The notes under the pieces are model-generated. The model saw nothing but the letters and a program-made list of their open reading frames with translations, did not search any database and was not told the DNA's origin. DNA of 64,000 nt from Polyangia bacterium (GTDB lineage Bacteria > Myxococcota_A > Polyangia > Nannocystales > Nannocystaceae): NCBI GenBank assembly GCA_030429545.1, contig JAUIFF010000014.1:155984-219983 (forward strand). The letters run 5' to 3'. Made by a program: the position numbers and the translations under genes. Below, in pieces: positions 26,451 to 34,287 of the stretch. Every line of letters begins with the position of its first letter. The stretch's first letter is position 1.

Positions 26451-27443
26451 TCACTCGGCGACCTGGACCACGACCTTACCCACGGCTCTCTTACTTTCGA
26501 GTTTGCGATGGGCATCGGCTGCGCTTTCAAGTGAGAACACCGAGTCGACGATAGGCTTGAGTTTACCGGCATCGACCAACTCGGCCACGCGGGTCAGAAT
26601 CTCACCATGGCGCTTGCCACCATCCCCGTGAATGAGCGGAATAAGCATATAAATGACGTGTAGCGTTGCCCCCCGTAGATGGGCCTTCGTCAGGTCGACC
26701 GTTCCGATCGACACGGTTGTGGCGACGTGGCCATTGAGCTTGACCGCAGCGAACGATGTGGGAAGATTGGGGCCACCGACGGTATCAAACACGAAGTCGA
26801 AACCCGCGTTGTCGGTATACTGTGCGACGTACTCCTCGACACTTGTTGTTTTGTAATCGATCGGCGTTGCTCCGAGTTTGGTGATTGTTGCGAGTCGCTC
26901 GGCTCCACTATCCGTTGCATACACCGTGGCACCGGCACTGACGGCCAGCTGAATGGCAACATGACCTACTCCGCCGGCCCCTCCGTGGATCAGTACCCTG
27001 TGGTCCGAGCCCAAGCTCATTCGGTCAAACAGGGCCTCAAATGCTGTGATCGACACCAGCGGCAAGGCGGCGGCTTGGGTCATGGACAAGGTCGTCGGTT
27101 TGCGGGCGATGAGTTGGACATCGGCTGTCAGATACTCGGCCAACGTCCCCTGGTGCTGCGCCACACCACCCGCGCAACCAAACACCTTGTCGCCCACGGA
27201 GAACTCCTCGACGCCCTCGCCGACAGCCTCGACGGTGCCTGAAAAGTCCATCCCCAAGACAGCCGGTGGGTGCGGGATAAAGTCGACAACCGGGCCCATC
27301 GCACGGGCCATCAGGTCCGCGGTATTTACGCTCGACGCTGCTACCTTGACCAGAACCTCGCCGGCACCGGGGCTCGGTCGCTCGAGCTCGCACAACTCAA
27401 ACACCTCGGGGCCACCGTTTGAACGAATCATCTGCACTTTCAT
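26451..27443 (-). CDS. Quinone-oxidoreductase-like medium-chain dehydrogenase
   Basis: The 330-residue protein has an N-terminal GroES-like domain (about 25-130: GEVLVKVAASSVNTADL, GMDFSGTVEAVGEGV) and a C-terminal Rossmann domain with the NADPH motif HGGAGGVGHVAIQLA (about 150-164). The structural and catalytic zinc cysteines of alcohol dehydrogenases are lacking, as in zeta-crystallin/quinone oxidoreductases. It probably reduces quinones or enals with NADPH. The start was moved 33 nt inward to an ATG preceded by AAGGGTGAAG. It heads the MDR-SDR-cupin run. Confidence 0.9.
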   Translation of the reverse strand: MKVQMIRSNGGPEVFELCELERPSPGAGEVLVKVAASSVNTADLMARAMGPVVDFIPHPPAVLGMDFSGTVEAVGEGVEEFSVGDKVFGCAGGVAQHQGTLAEYLTADVQLIARKPTTLSMTQAAALPLVSITAFEALFDRMSLGSDHRVLIHGGAGGVGHVAIQLAVSAGATVYATDSGAERLATITKLGATPIDYKTTSVEEYVAQYTDNAGFDFVFDTVGGPNLPTSFAAVKLNGHVATTVSIGTVDLTKAHLRGATLHVIYMLIPLIHGDGGKRHGEILTRVAELVDAGKLKPIVDSVFSLESAADAHRKLESKRAVGKVVVQVAE

Positions 27444-27634
27444 GACTTCACCCTTGCCTGGCCGGTGCGATTTCACTCTCGGCTACATCACGTTTTCAAA
27501 AAACGGTGTTGAGAATCCGAGGCCTCGCATCCAGTATCTTGCTTCGGAAGCCAGTATTGTGCCGATTACGCCAAATATGAAGCAAACTCTGATTGGAATA
27601 CTTTCAAAAGATATTTGACAAACATCAAAATCTA

Positions 27635-28546
27635 TCAGCCGTACCAGCGCTCACAGCGAGCCAAACGGTCATTGAATTCCGCTGTAATAGCAGCGTCGAG
27701 GGCACGTACTCGGGCCGGTAAAAACCGTCGACTCGGAAACACCGCATGGATCGCCATCGGGCTGGTGGTGTACGCCGGCAGCACACGTTCGAGCCGTCCG
27801 GACTCGAGGTCATCGATGACATCAAACAGGCTTTTCAGCGCGATTCCCTGGCCGGCGAGAGCCCACCGGCGGGCGAGGTACCCATCGCCACACAGGGGAC
27901 TTTGCAAGGGAACCGTTCGCGCTCCTGCGGCGCTTTGCAATGCCCAAGTCGTCACCGGCACACTCGCCAAACGCAGCGTTATGCACCGATGCTTCGCCAA
28001 CTCACCCGGCTGGCTCGGACGACCGCTTCGCTCGAGGTAGGCGGGAGATGCAACAAGCACCCCGGGGCATATCGCCAGCCTGCGCGCGGACAACGTGCTG
28101 TCCGGCATCGGACCGTAACGGATCGCCATATCGATAGCTTCGCGATGCAGTTGGTGCAGGGCATCGCTCGAGTGCACCACAACTTGGAGTTCGGGGTGCT
28201 GCTGCGAGAGACGGGCAATCACAGGCTCGAGGATTTGGTACGTCGTGTCCGCGGGCGCCGAGATGTGGATCGTGCCAGCCAAACTCTGAGACGCCCCGCG
28301 CACCGCTTCAAGCGTCCGCTGCCAGCGTGCGACGACCTCCTGGCACCCTTCGATCACCCGGAGCCCTTCCTCTGTGGGATGAACTGTGCGAGTGGTGCGC
28401 TCAAACAGACGCACGCCAACCGTTTCCTCGACGCGCTTGACAGCTGCACTGACGGCTGCCGGCGTCAGGTTTAGCTGGCGTGCAGCGAGTGTCATCGACC
28501 CTGTCTCCGCCACCCGCACAAGTAAATCCATCTCGTCGAGCTTCAT
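27635..28546 (-). CDS. LysR-family transcriptional regulator
   Basis: A 303-residue regulator with an N-terminal winged helix-turn-helix (about 1-60: AARQLNLTPAAVSAAVKRVEETVGVRLFERT) and a LysR effector-binding domain (about 90-295: GTIHISAP, ELQVVVHSSD, DMAIRYGPM). It lies 191 bp upstream of the quinone-reductase-like gene on the same strand and is the likely regulator of that gene, the SDR and the cupin. LysR regulators often sense a small effector such as a quinone or electrophile, which would suit these enzymes, but the effector is unknown. Confidence 0.9.
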   Translation of the reverse strand: MKLDEMDLLVRVAETGSMTLAARQLNLTPAAVSAAVKRVEETVGVRLFERTTRTVHPTEEGLRVIEGCQEVVARWQRTLEAVRGASQSLAGTIHISAPADTTYQILEPVIARLSQQHPELQVVVHSSDALHQLHREAIDMAIRYGPMPDSTLSARRLAICPGVLVASPAYLERSGRPSQPGELAKHRCITLRLASVPVTTWALQSAAGARTVPLQSPLCGDGYLARRWALAGQGIALKSLFDVIDDLESGRLERVLPAYTTSPMAIHAVFPSRRFLPARVRALDAAITAEFNDRLARCERWYG

Positions 28547-28721
28547 CCGCCACTCCCAACTTCTTGACCACAGGCCGGGAGATCGAGCCTGGGTACCTGC
28601 AGCAAATGCTTCATGCTTTTGTGACTATCAAGTAGCCGCACCCATACCAAACCTTCAGCCGTCGCCGGGGTTGGCCTCTTTGGCCCTTGCAGTTCGTGAG
28701 CCCAACATCTACGAACACGAG

Positions 28722-28749
28722 TTGACAAATGCAATTGATTTGCATTAAT
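28722..28749 (+). promoter_or_regulatory. Candidate promoter with embedded palindrome (possible Zur-type operator 1)
   Basis: A consensus -35 TTGACA (28722-28727) is followed by the 19-bp palindrome AATGCAATTGATTTGCATT (28728-28746) and a possible -10 ATTAAT (28744-28749, 16-bp spacing). The core TGCAATTGATTTGCA (28730-28744) recurs with one mismatch at 41559-41573. A repressor bound here would occlude RNA polymerase. Transcription from this promoter would begin almost at the ATG, so the mRNA may be leaderless. Confidence 0.6.
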
Positions 28750-28755
28750 GGTCTG

Positions 28756-29439
28756 ATGATGCGCGGCAGTATTATTTCTTCACTTGTGCTTGGAAGCTCG
28801 TTGTTCCTCGGGATCGCCTGTGGCGGCGACGGCGATGGCCACGACACCCACGACCACGACACCGACCACGATCACGACCACGACCACAATCACGAGACCG
28901 AGGTCATCTCCAAGGTCACGTTGACGTTCACCCCCGCGTCGGGGGGAGACTCGGTTGTGGCCTCGTTCAGCGACCCGGACGGCGATGGCGGAGTCTCTGG
29001 TGAGTCGGAGCCAATTGTCCTTCAGGCCGGGGTCGAGTATACGCTCGACATCACGTTGACCAACGAGCTCGAGATGCCCGCGATCGACATCACTGAAGAA
29101 ATCCGCAGGGAAGCCGAGGAACACTTTGTGTTTGTGTACGGCGACGGTGTTACCGGGCCTGCATCGCAGGCGAGCGCTCCGCTCGTGACGCACGCCTACG
29201 CCGACGTCGAGTCGGACTATGGCGCGAACGAAGTTGGCGACGATCTCCCGCTTGGGCTCGTCAACACGATCACGGCCAACACCGCCGGGACCTCGACGTT
29301 TAAAATCATGCAGCGTCACCTCCCCCCGTCCAACGGGAACTCGCAAAAGACCGCGGATCTGCCCAAGGCCTTTGCTGAGGGCGACGCCCTCCCCGGCGAT
29401 GTCGACATCGACGTGTCGTTCGAGCTCACTGTCGAATAA
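28756..29439 (+). CDS. His/Asp-rich lipoprotein, probable metal-binding partner of the TonB receptor
   Basis: A 227-residue lipoprotein (LGIAC lipobox) whose mature N-terminus is a His/Asp-rich stretch (residues about 28-48, HDTHDHDTDHDHD-type) suited to binding Zn2+, Ni2+ or Cu2+. The rest is a beta-rich domain with acidic loops (SFSDPDGDGGVSGE, TLDITLTNELEMPAIDI). The chosen ATG-ATG pair lies just after the palindromic promoter element; an ATG at 28729 lies inside that palindrome and is less likely. The TonB-dependent receptor gene starts 28 nt downstream, so the two probably form an operon for metal capture and uptake. Confidence 0.82.
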   Translation: MMRGSIISSLVLGSSLFLGIACGGDGDGHDTHDHDTDHDHDHDHNHETEVISKVTLTFTPASGGDSVVASFSDPDGDGGVSGESEPIVLQAGVEYTLDITLTNELEMPAIDITEEIRREAEEHFVFVYGDGVTGPASQASAPLVTHAYADVESDYGANEVGDDLPLGLVNTITANTAGTSTFKIMQRHLPPSNGNSQKTADLPKAFAEGDALPGDVDIDVSFELTVE

Positions 29440-29466
29440 CCGGTCCCGCGGGACACTCCTCCGCCA

Positions 29467-31911
29467 ATGTTGAGTGCCCTCGCTTTCTCGCTGTTCACCG
29501 CACAGGCACCGCCCTCGCCCGCGTGCGACGCTGTGTGGGAAGCGAAGGTCGTCGACGCCGGCACCGGCGTGGGTGTCCCGAATGCGGTGATCGAGCTACT
29601 TCCCGTCGACGCCAAGCAACCCGTGGTCGTGCGCACGGGCGACGAGGGAAGCTCCCGCGTCGGCGACCTGTGCCACGGGACGATGCGGGTTGTTGTGACC
29701 AAGGCCGAGCACGCTCGGCTCGAGCGACAGGTCGAACTCGTCGACCCCGTCACGGTGACCACCCTCGGGATCGAGGCGCTGCACGAGCACCACAGCGAAA
29801 GCGTCGAGCGGGTCGTCATTGTCCACGACGATCGCCCGACGACGATGCTGACGAGCGAGCATATCTCGGGCGCTGAGCTGGCACAGACCCGCGGTGTCGG
29901 TTTGGCCGACACACTCGAGAAGGTCTCCGGCGTGACCGCCTTGGGCGGGACCGCGGGCGGGATGGCCAAGCCGATGATCCGCGGCCAAGTCGGGCGGCGA
30001 AACCTGATCGTGTTCGATGGGATCCGCCACGAGGGACAAAAGTGGGGTATCGACCACGCACCCGAGGTCGACCCCTACGCTGCCGGGCGGATCACGGTGA
30101 TCAAAGGTGCGGCGACCACCCGATTCGGGCCCGATGCCATCGGCGGGGCCGTACTTGTCGATCCGCGCCCGCTGTTACGCTCGCCTGGGGTGGGCGGCGA
30201 AGTCAGCTCGGTCGGGAGCTCGAACGCGCTGGGCGGTGGTGGTGCGGCCCGGATCGACCACGCACCGCTGCGCCTCAAGGGATTTGCCTGGCGGGCGGAG
30301 GCCAACATCGCCCGCCACCGCGCAGTGCTCACCCCCGATTACCCGCTCGACAACACCGGCGCCCTCACTTGGAACGCGGGCGGTCGGGCTGGCTACCTCA
30401 GCGAACCCTTCGACATCGAAGTCGGCTACCGGGTCATGCGCCTGCGCGCGGGCATCTGCTCGTGTCTGCGGTTGTCGTCGCCTGAGGAGTTCACCGAGGG
30501 CCTCGAACGCTCGCGTCCGATCGGCGCTGAGTTTTACACCCCCGACTTCGAGATCGAGCGCGCGTTTCAGGATGTCTGGCACCACCTGGCGATGGCGCGT
30601 GCGCGGGTCGAGCTCGGCCAAGCGGGTGAGCTACACGCGATCTACGCCTACCAGTTCAACGATCGCAAGGAGTTCGACGTGGTCCGCGAGAGCATCACCG
30701 GCCCGCAACTCACGTTCGGGCTCGGCACGCACACCGGCGGACTGCGCTATGAGCAACCCTCGGTCCCACTCGGCCGCGAGTGGGCACTCGTCGGTACGAT
30801 CGGGGCCAACGTGTCCCACCAGCGCAACGACTTTGAAGCCGCGACCACCCTGATCCCCGACTACCAGCAGTGGTCTGGCGGTGTGTTTGCAGTCGAACGC
30901 TTTGTCCACGAGCGTGTCGAGCTCGAGGTCGGTGGCCGTTACGAGGGACTCGACCGAACTGCCCAGCTCGCCGAGCGCGACTACCTCGGGCAATACGCCG
31001 GCGGGCGGCTCGAGGACGAGGTCTGCGAGCGTACCGACGACCGCGGAGCCCGCTGCACCGAGGTGTTTCACACCCCATCGGCCACCGCCGGAGTACTCGT
31101 GCGCCCCATTGCCCGCGCCCCCGAGTTTAGCGTGCGACTCGAGCTCAATTCATCGGCCCGCACCCCCGCGATCGACGAGCAATTCATGAACGGGGCAGCT
31201 CCCTCGTTCCCGATCCTCGGGCTCGGCGACTCGCGCCTAGGCATTGAGCGCACCTGGGGCGGGACCACGACGGCGCAATACGCTGGCGACTGGCTGCTGG
31301 TCGAGGCGTCGGGCTACGCCAACTACATCGACGACTACATCAACTTCACCCCCGAGCCGCAGGAGGGTCAGTGCGCCCCGTTGACCTGCACAACCCGGGG
31401 CCCCCTGCCGGTGTTTGCGTTCAAGGCGGTCGATGCACTCTTCGCCGGCGCCGAGCTGCGCGTCGACCTCAGGATGCCCGAACTCCCGTTTGAGGTCTCA
31501 GGGAACGCCGCATGGGTGCGCGCGCGCGACCTGACCGGTAACGGCTTTGTCTCGCTTGTCCCGCCCGACCGTTACACGTTGGCGGGACGCTACCTGTGGC
31601 CCGACAGTAAGGTGAGTGCACGGGGCTACCTCGAGCTCAACGGGACCTTCGTCGCGCGTCAGCGCCGATACGACCCCGAGGCCGACTTCGCCGCCCCACC
31701 ACCCGGCTATGTTCTTCTTGGCGCGGGCGCTGGGGTCGAGTTTCCTGGCAAGCAGCACCTCATGCGCCTGTCCCTGCGTGGGTCGAACCTACTCAACCAG
31801 CGCTACCGCGACTACACCAGCCTCCTGCGCTACTTCGTGGACAAGCCGGGATGGGCATTGACGCTGCGGTTCTCGATCGAGTGGAGCGCACCACTAGGCG
31901 ATCGGGCATAA
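29467..31911 (+). CDS. TonB-dependent outer-membrane receptor, probable metal uptake
   Basis: The 814-residue protein starts with a short signal peptide and a carboxypeptidase-regulatory-like beta domain (about 20-90, WEAKVVDAGTGVGVPNAVIELLP). The plug domain (about 120-225) has VSGVTALGG, MIRGQVGRRNLIVFDGIRHEG, DHAPEVDPY and IKGAATTRFGPDAIGGAVLV. A long 22-strand-type barrel runs to the C-terminus, with acidic and His-bearing loops and an ICSCL pair. The DHAPEVDP plug motif resembles that of ZnuD-like zinc receptors. With the upstream His-rich lipoprotein and the palindromic promoter, zinc is the best guess; copper, nickel or a chelate is possible. Confidence 0.88.
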   Translation: MLSALAFSLFTAQAPPSPACDAVWEAKVVDAGTGVGVPNAVIELLPVDAKQPVVVRTGDEGSSRVGDLCHGTMRVVVTKAEHARLERQVELVDPVTVTTLGIEALHEHHSESVERVVIVHDDRPTTMLTSEHISGAELAQTRGVGLADTLEKVSGVTALGGTAGGMAKPMIRGQVGRRNLIVFDGIRHEGQKWGIDHAPEVDPYAAGRITVIKGAATTRFGPDAIGGAVLVDPRPLLRSPGVGGEVSSVGSSNALGGGGAARIDHAPLRLKGFAWRAEANIARHRAVLTPDYPLDNTGALTWNAGGRAGYLSEPFDIEVGYRVMRLRAGICSCLRLSSPEEFTEGLERSRPIGAEFYTPDFEIERAFQDVWHHLAMARARVELGQAGELHAIYAYQFNDRKEFDVVRESITGPQLTFGLGTHTGGLRYEQPSVPLGREWALVGTIGANVSHQRNDFEAATTLIPDYQQWSGGVFAVERFVHERVELEVGGRYEGLDRTAQLAERDYLGQYAGGRLEDEVCERTDDRGARCTEVFHTPSATAGVLVRPIARAPEFSVRLELNSSARTPAIDEQFMNGAAPSFPILGLGDSRLGIERTWGGTTTAQYAGDWLLVEASGYANYIDDYINFTPEPQEGQCAPLTCTTRGPLPVFAFKAVDALFAGAELRVDLRMPELPFEVSGNAAWVRARDLTGNGFVSLVPPDRYTLAGRYLWPDSKVSARGYLELNGTFVARQRRYDPEADFAAPPPGYVLLGAGAGVEFPGKQHLMRLSLRGSNLLNQRYRDYTSLLRYFVDKPGWALTLRFSIEWSAPLGDRA

Positions 31912-31998
31912 CGAGTACCTTGCCCAAGGGTCACCTCCAATTTAATGTATTTACAATAATCAAGTTTCAGTTCAGGGACGACAACTCGCGTTCCCACA

Positions 31999-32357
31999 GC
32001 CGCGAAGCGCGGCCACCCCAAGTCAATCCACGGCATGGCCTCAGCAAAGCGCGTCGCTCAAGTCGATCCACGGCATGGCCTCAGCGAAGCGCGGCCACCC
32101 CAAGTCAATTCACGGCATGGCCTCAATGCACGGCATGACCTCAGCGCAATCCATGGCATGGCCTCAGCGAAGAGCGGCCCAAGTCAATACACGGCATGGC
32201 CTCAGCGAAGCGCGGCCACCCCAAGTCAATCCACGGCATAGCCTCAATGCACGGCATGGCCTCAATGCACGGCATGCCCTCAGCAAAGAGCCGCCACCCC
32301 AAGTCAAAGCACAGCATGCCCTCAATGCACGGCATCGCCTCAATACACGGCATCGCC
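31999..32357. repeat. 18/42-bp minisatellite (12 cores)
   Basis: The core CACGGCATGGCCTCA and its variants occur 12 times, starting at 32029, 32069, 32111, 32129, 32152, 32190, 32232, 32250, 32268, 32310, 32328 and 32346. Spacings are mostly 42 or 18 bp, with 40, 23 and 38 as exceptions. The 42-bp unit adds GCGAAGCGCGGCCACCCCAAG before the core, and the 18-bp unit is AATGCACGGCATGGCCTC. Both lengths are multiples of three and can be read as peptide repeats on either strand, but no ribosome binding site or codon bias supports a gene. The array fills the gap between the TonB receptor and the AraC gene. Confidence 0.88.
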
Positions 32358-32402
32358 TGCCGTGGCGACCGCCACATACCACTCCCCTGCCCTGGGCGTT
32401 CG

Positions 32403-33464
32403 CTACCGAAGTTCGCTGGGCGTCTTGCCCGTCCACCGCAGGCAGGCGCGGCGAAACGCCCGGGACGAGGAGTAACCGAGCACAAAAGCAACCTCCTCCA
32501 CGCTCAACCGCCGGTCGCTCAACAACTGCTTGGCGTTGGCTTCTCGCGTCTGCTCGATGAGCTCCCCCGCGCTCAGGCCATGGCTGCGGAGCTGTCTTTG
32601 AAGTGTCCTCAGGCTCGTCCCGAGCCGCTTGGCCAGGGCCTCGGCCCCGTACTCCCCGCGCTCGGCATTGGCGGCAATCGCTGTACGAACCCGGGCGACC
32701 TCGCTGCCCGCCCTCGCGCTGAGGCGTTTGTGCGTCTCATTGAGGTGACTTTTGAGGAAAGTAAGCATGGCCTTGTCGCCAGGTGTCAACCGGGCGTCGA
32801 GCAATGAAGCCCGAAAGATCATGGCATTGTAGGGTCGACGAAATTCGGTGGGTATCTCGAAAAACCGTGTGTATTGCTCGCGCGGTCCATGGGGCGCATG
32901 CCGGAACTCGACCCGGCACACGACCTCCTGCCCGGCGAAAGTGCTGCGGACCAGGCGAACACCGAGACCTATCCCCAACTCGGCGGCGTAGCCCTTGTCG
33001 ACAGCGTCGAGCGGATGGTGAAAACGCAGGTATGCCTCCTCGGGGCCCTCGATCAAGGTCAGTCGGAGGCGGTCGGCGAGGATGGCGTTGTAGCGGATGA
33101 ACAGGCGGATAGCCTCGCGTGCCGTAGCTGTGTGTTGAAAGGCGTGGACGAGGGCACCAAAGTCGGTCAAGGGTGCGATCGCGGCGAGTTGGAGCCCGAG
33201 CGCTTGGTCGGGCAGGTGTTCGCCCAAGTGTTTCCACAGTTGATGGTAGGCGCGGTCCGGGAGCCTCGAATCCGGCAGTAGCAGCTCATTGAGGCCAAGA
33301 CCGGTCACGTCGAGGATCCGCTCACGCGAAATGCCCCGGGACATGGCGAAGGCCGCAAGGCCTATGAGCATGCCAGCGCGGACCTCCTGCCCCACGGGCT
33401 CACTGGTTTGCGCAGCGGCATCGATCCTGGCCTTGGCGCCAGATGTCCCCTCTTCGTCGCTCAT
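32403..33464 (-). CDS. AraC-family regulator (Arabinose_bd + HTH_18)
   Basis: A 353-residue regulator with an N-terminal Arabinose_bd-type sensor domain (about 30-220: LGLQLAAIAPLTDFGALVHAF, VEFRHAPHGP) and a C-terminal AraC double helix-turn-helix (about 255-350: LAKRLGTSLRTLQRQLRSHGLS, VEEVAFVLGYSSSRAFRRACLRWTGKTPSELR). It is divergent from the cupin gene with 108 bp between starts, so it may control that gene and itself. OruR/ArgR-like relatives use this domain pairing to sense small carbon compounds. Confidence 0.9.
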   Translation of the reverse strand: MSDEEGTSGAKARIDAAAQTSEPVGQEVRAGMLIGLAAFAMSRGISRERILDVTGLGLNELLLPDSRLPDRAYHQLWKHLGEHLPDQALGLQLAAIAPLTDFGALVHAFQHTATAREAIRLFIRYNAILADRLRLTLIEGPEEAYLRFHHPLDAVDKGYAAELGIGLGVRLVRSTFAGQEVVCRVEFRHAPHGPREQYTRFFEIPTEFRRPYNAMIFRASLLDARLTPGDKAMLTFLKSHLNETHKRLSARAGSEVARVRTAIAANAERGEYGAEALAKRLGTSLRTLQRQLRSHGLSAGELIEQTREANAKQLLSDRRLSVEEVAFVLGYSSSRAFRRACLRWTGKTPSELR

Positions 33465-33572
33465 TGTCTCTGGTCCATTCCGGAGCGTTTCCTATCTTCA
33501 TTGATGTTGGGTCCGGAGCCACAGGATAGCGCCCCGGGCACAGGATTTCAGGACACGAAATAGGACGACATC

Positions 33573-34151
33573 ATGACCCAGTACACTGAACAAAACCTGC
33601 ATATCCCCGCCGGCGTTGGCGAGATGTCCGGCACCCATCTGGTCACCAAGGTACACGCCAGCCAGTTAGGCGACGATTACTCGGTAATGGAAGGCGTGAT
33701 GAAGCCGCGCTCGCTACTCGCCCCCCACTCGCATGTGCACGAGGACCAGGTGGTTGTTGTCCTCAACGGCGAGCTTGGCTTCGAGATCGGCGGCGAGGGA
33801 GGCGAGCGCTTCACGGCCAAGGCGGGGGCCTACGTCATCAAACCGCGCGGCGTGCAACACACTTTTTGGAACGCCACCGACGAACCTGTCCGCTACATCG
33901 AACTCTCCGGCGGACCGGGGTTTCAGGGCTTTGTCGACGAGTCGACCAAAGTCGGCTCGCTGAAGGCGGCTGAGAGTTCCCCGGAAAAATTCGGCATCAC
34001 CTGGGCCCACCACCGGATCCCCAAGTTGATGTTCGAGCACAGGCTGACCAACATTTCCGGTGTCGAGGCGCCCTGGGAACAGCTCAAGGATCTCTCTCCG
34101 GTCGACCTGATTTCCATCCTCAAAAATACGCTGCAGGGGGCGATCGGGTAG
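33573..34151 (+). CDS. Cupin-domain protein
   Basis: A 192-residue cytoplasmic protein with a single cupin barrel (about 40-115). The metal-binding residues of motif 1 are present (HSHVHEDQVVVVLNGELGF), and motif 2 is PRGVQHTFWNATDEPVRYIEL. A helical C-terminal extension (about 125-190) follows. It may be a small dioxygenase, isomerase or binding protein. It is divergently transcribed from the AraC regulator, which probably controls it. Confidence 0.85.
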   Translation: MTQYTEQNLHIPAGVGEMSGTHLVTKVHASQLGDDYSVMEGVMKPRSLLAPHSHVHEDQVVVVLNGELGFEIGGEGGERFTAKAGAYVIKPRGVQHTFWNATDEPVRYIELSGGPGFQGFVDESTKVGSLKAAESSPEKFGITWAHHRIPKLMFEHRLTNISGVEAPWEQLKDLSPVDLISILKNTLQGAIG

Positions 34152-34240
34152 GCTTTGCGGCATCGAGTTGTGCGAACGCAGCGTTGCCAAGCCGCCACCG
34201 TCCGCGCCCACGTAACTAATTTGTAGACACACCTATTACT

Positions 34241-34276
34241 CAGCAACCGAGCGAGCAAACAGCCGCTCGGTTGCTG
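34241..34276. terminator. Perfect 13-bp hairpin between convergent genes
   Basis: CAGCAACCGAGCG (34241-34253) pairs exactly with CGCTCGGTTGCTG (34264-34276) across a 10-nt loop. It lies between the convergent cupin and Ig-like genes and can serve both. There is no long T tract on either side, so termination may be inefficient. Confidence 0.65.
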
Positions 34277-34287
34277 TTGGCACGCCG

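Noticed and set aside
31999..32357. CRISPR-like array
   Set aside because: Spacing alternates between 18 and 42 bp, and the sequences between cores are themselves repeated, so there are no unique spacers. No cas genes are near.
32035..32560. Repeat-peptide ORFs across the minisatellite
   Set aside because: Unit lengths divisible by three make open frames on both strands automatically. No start site or codon bias supports translation.
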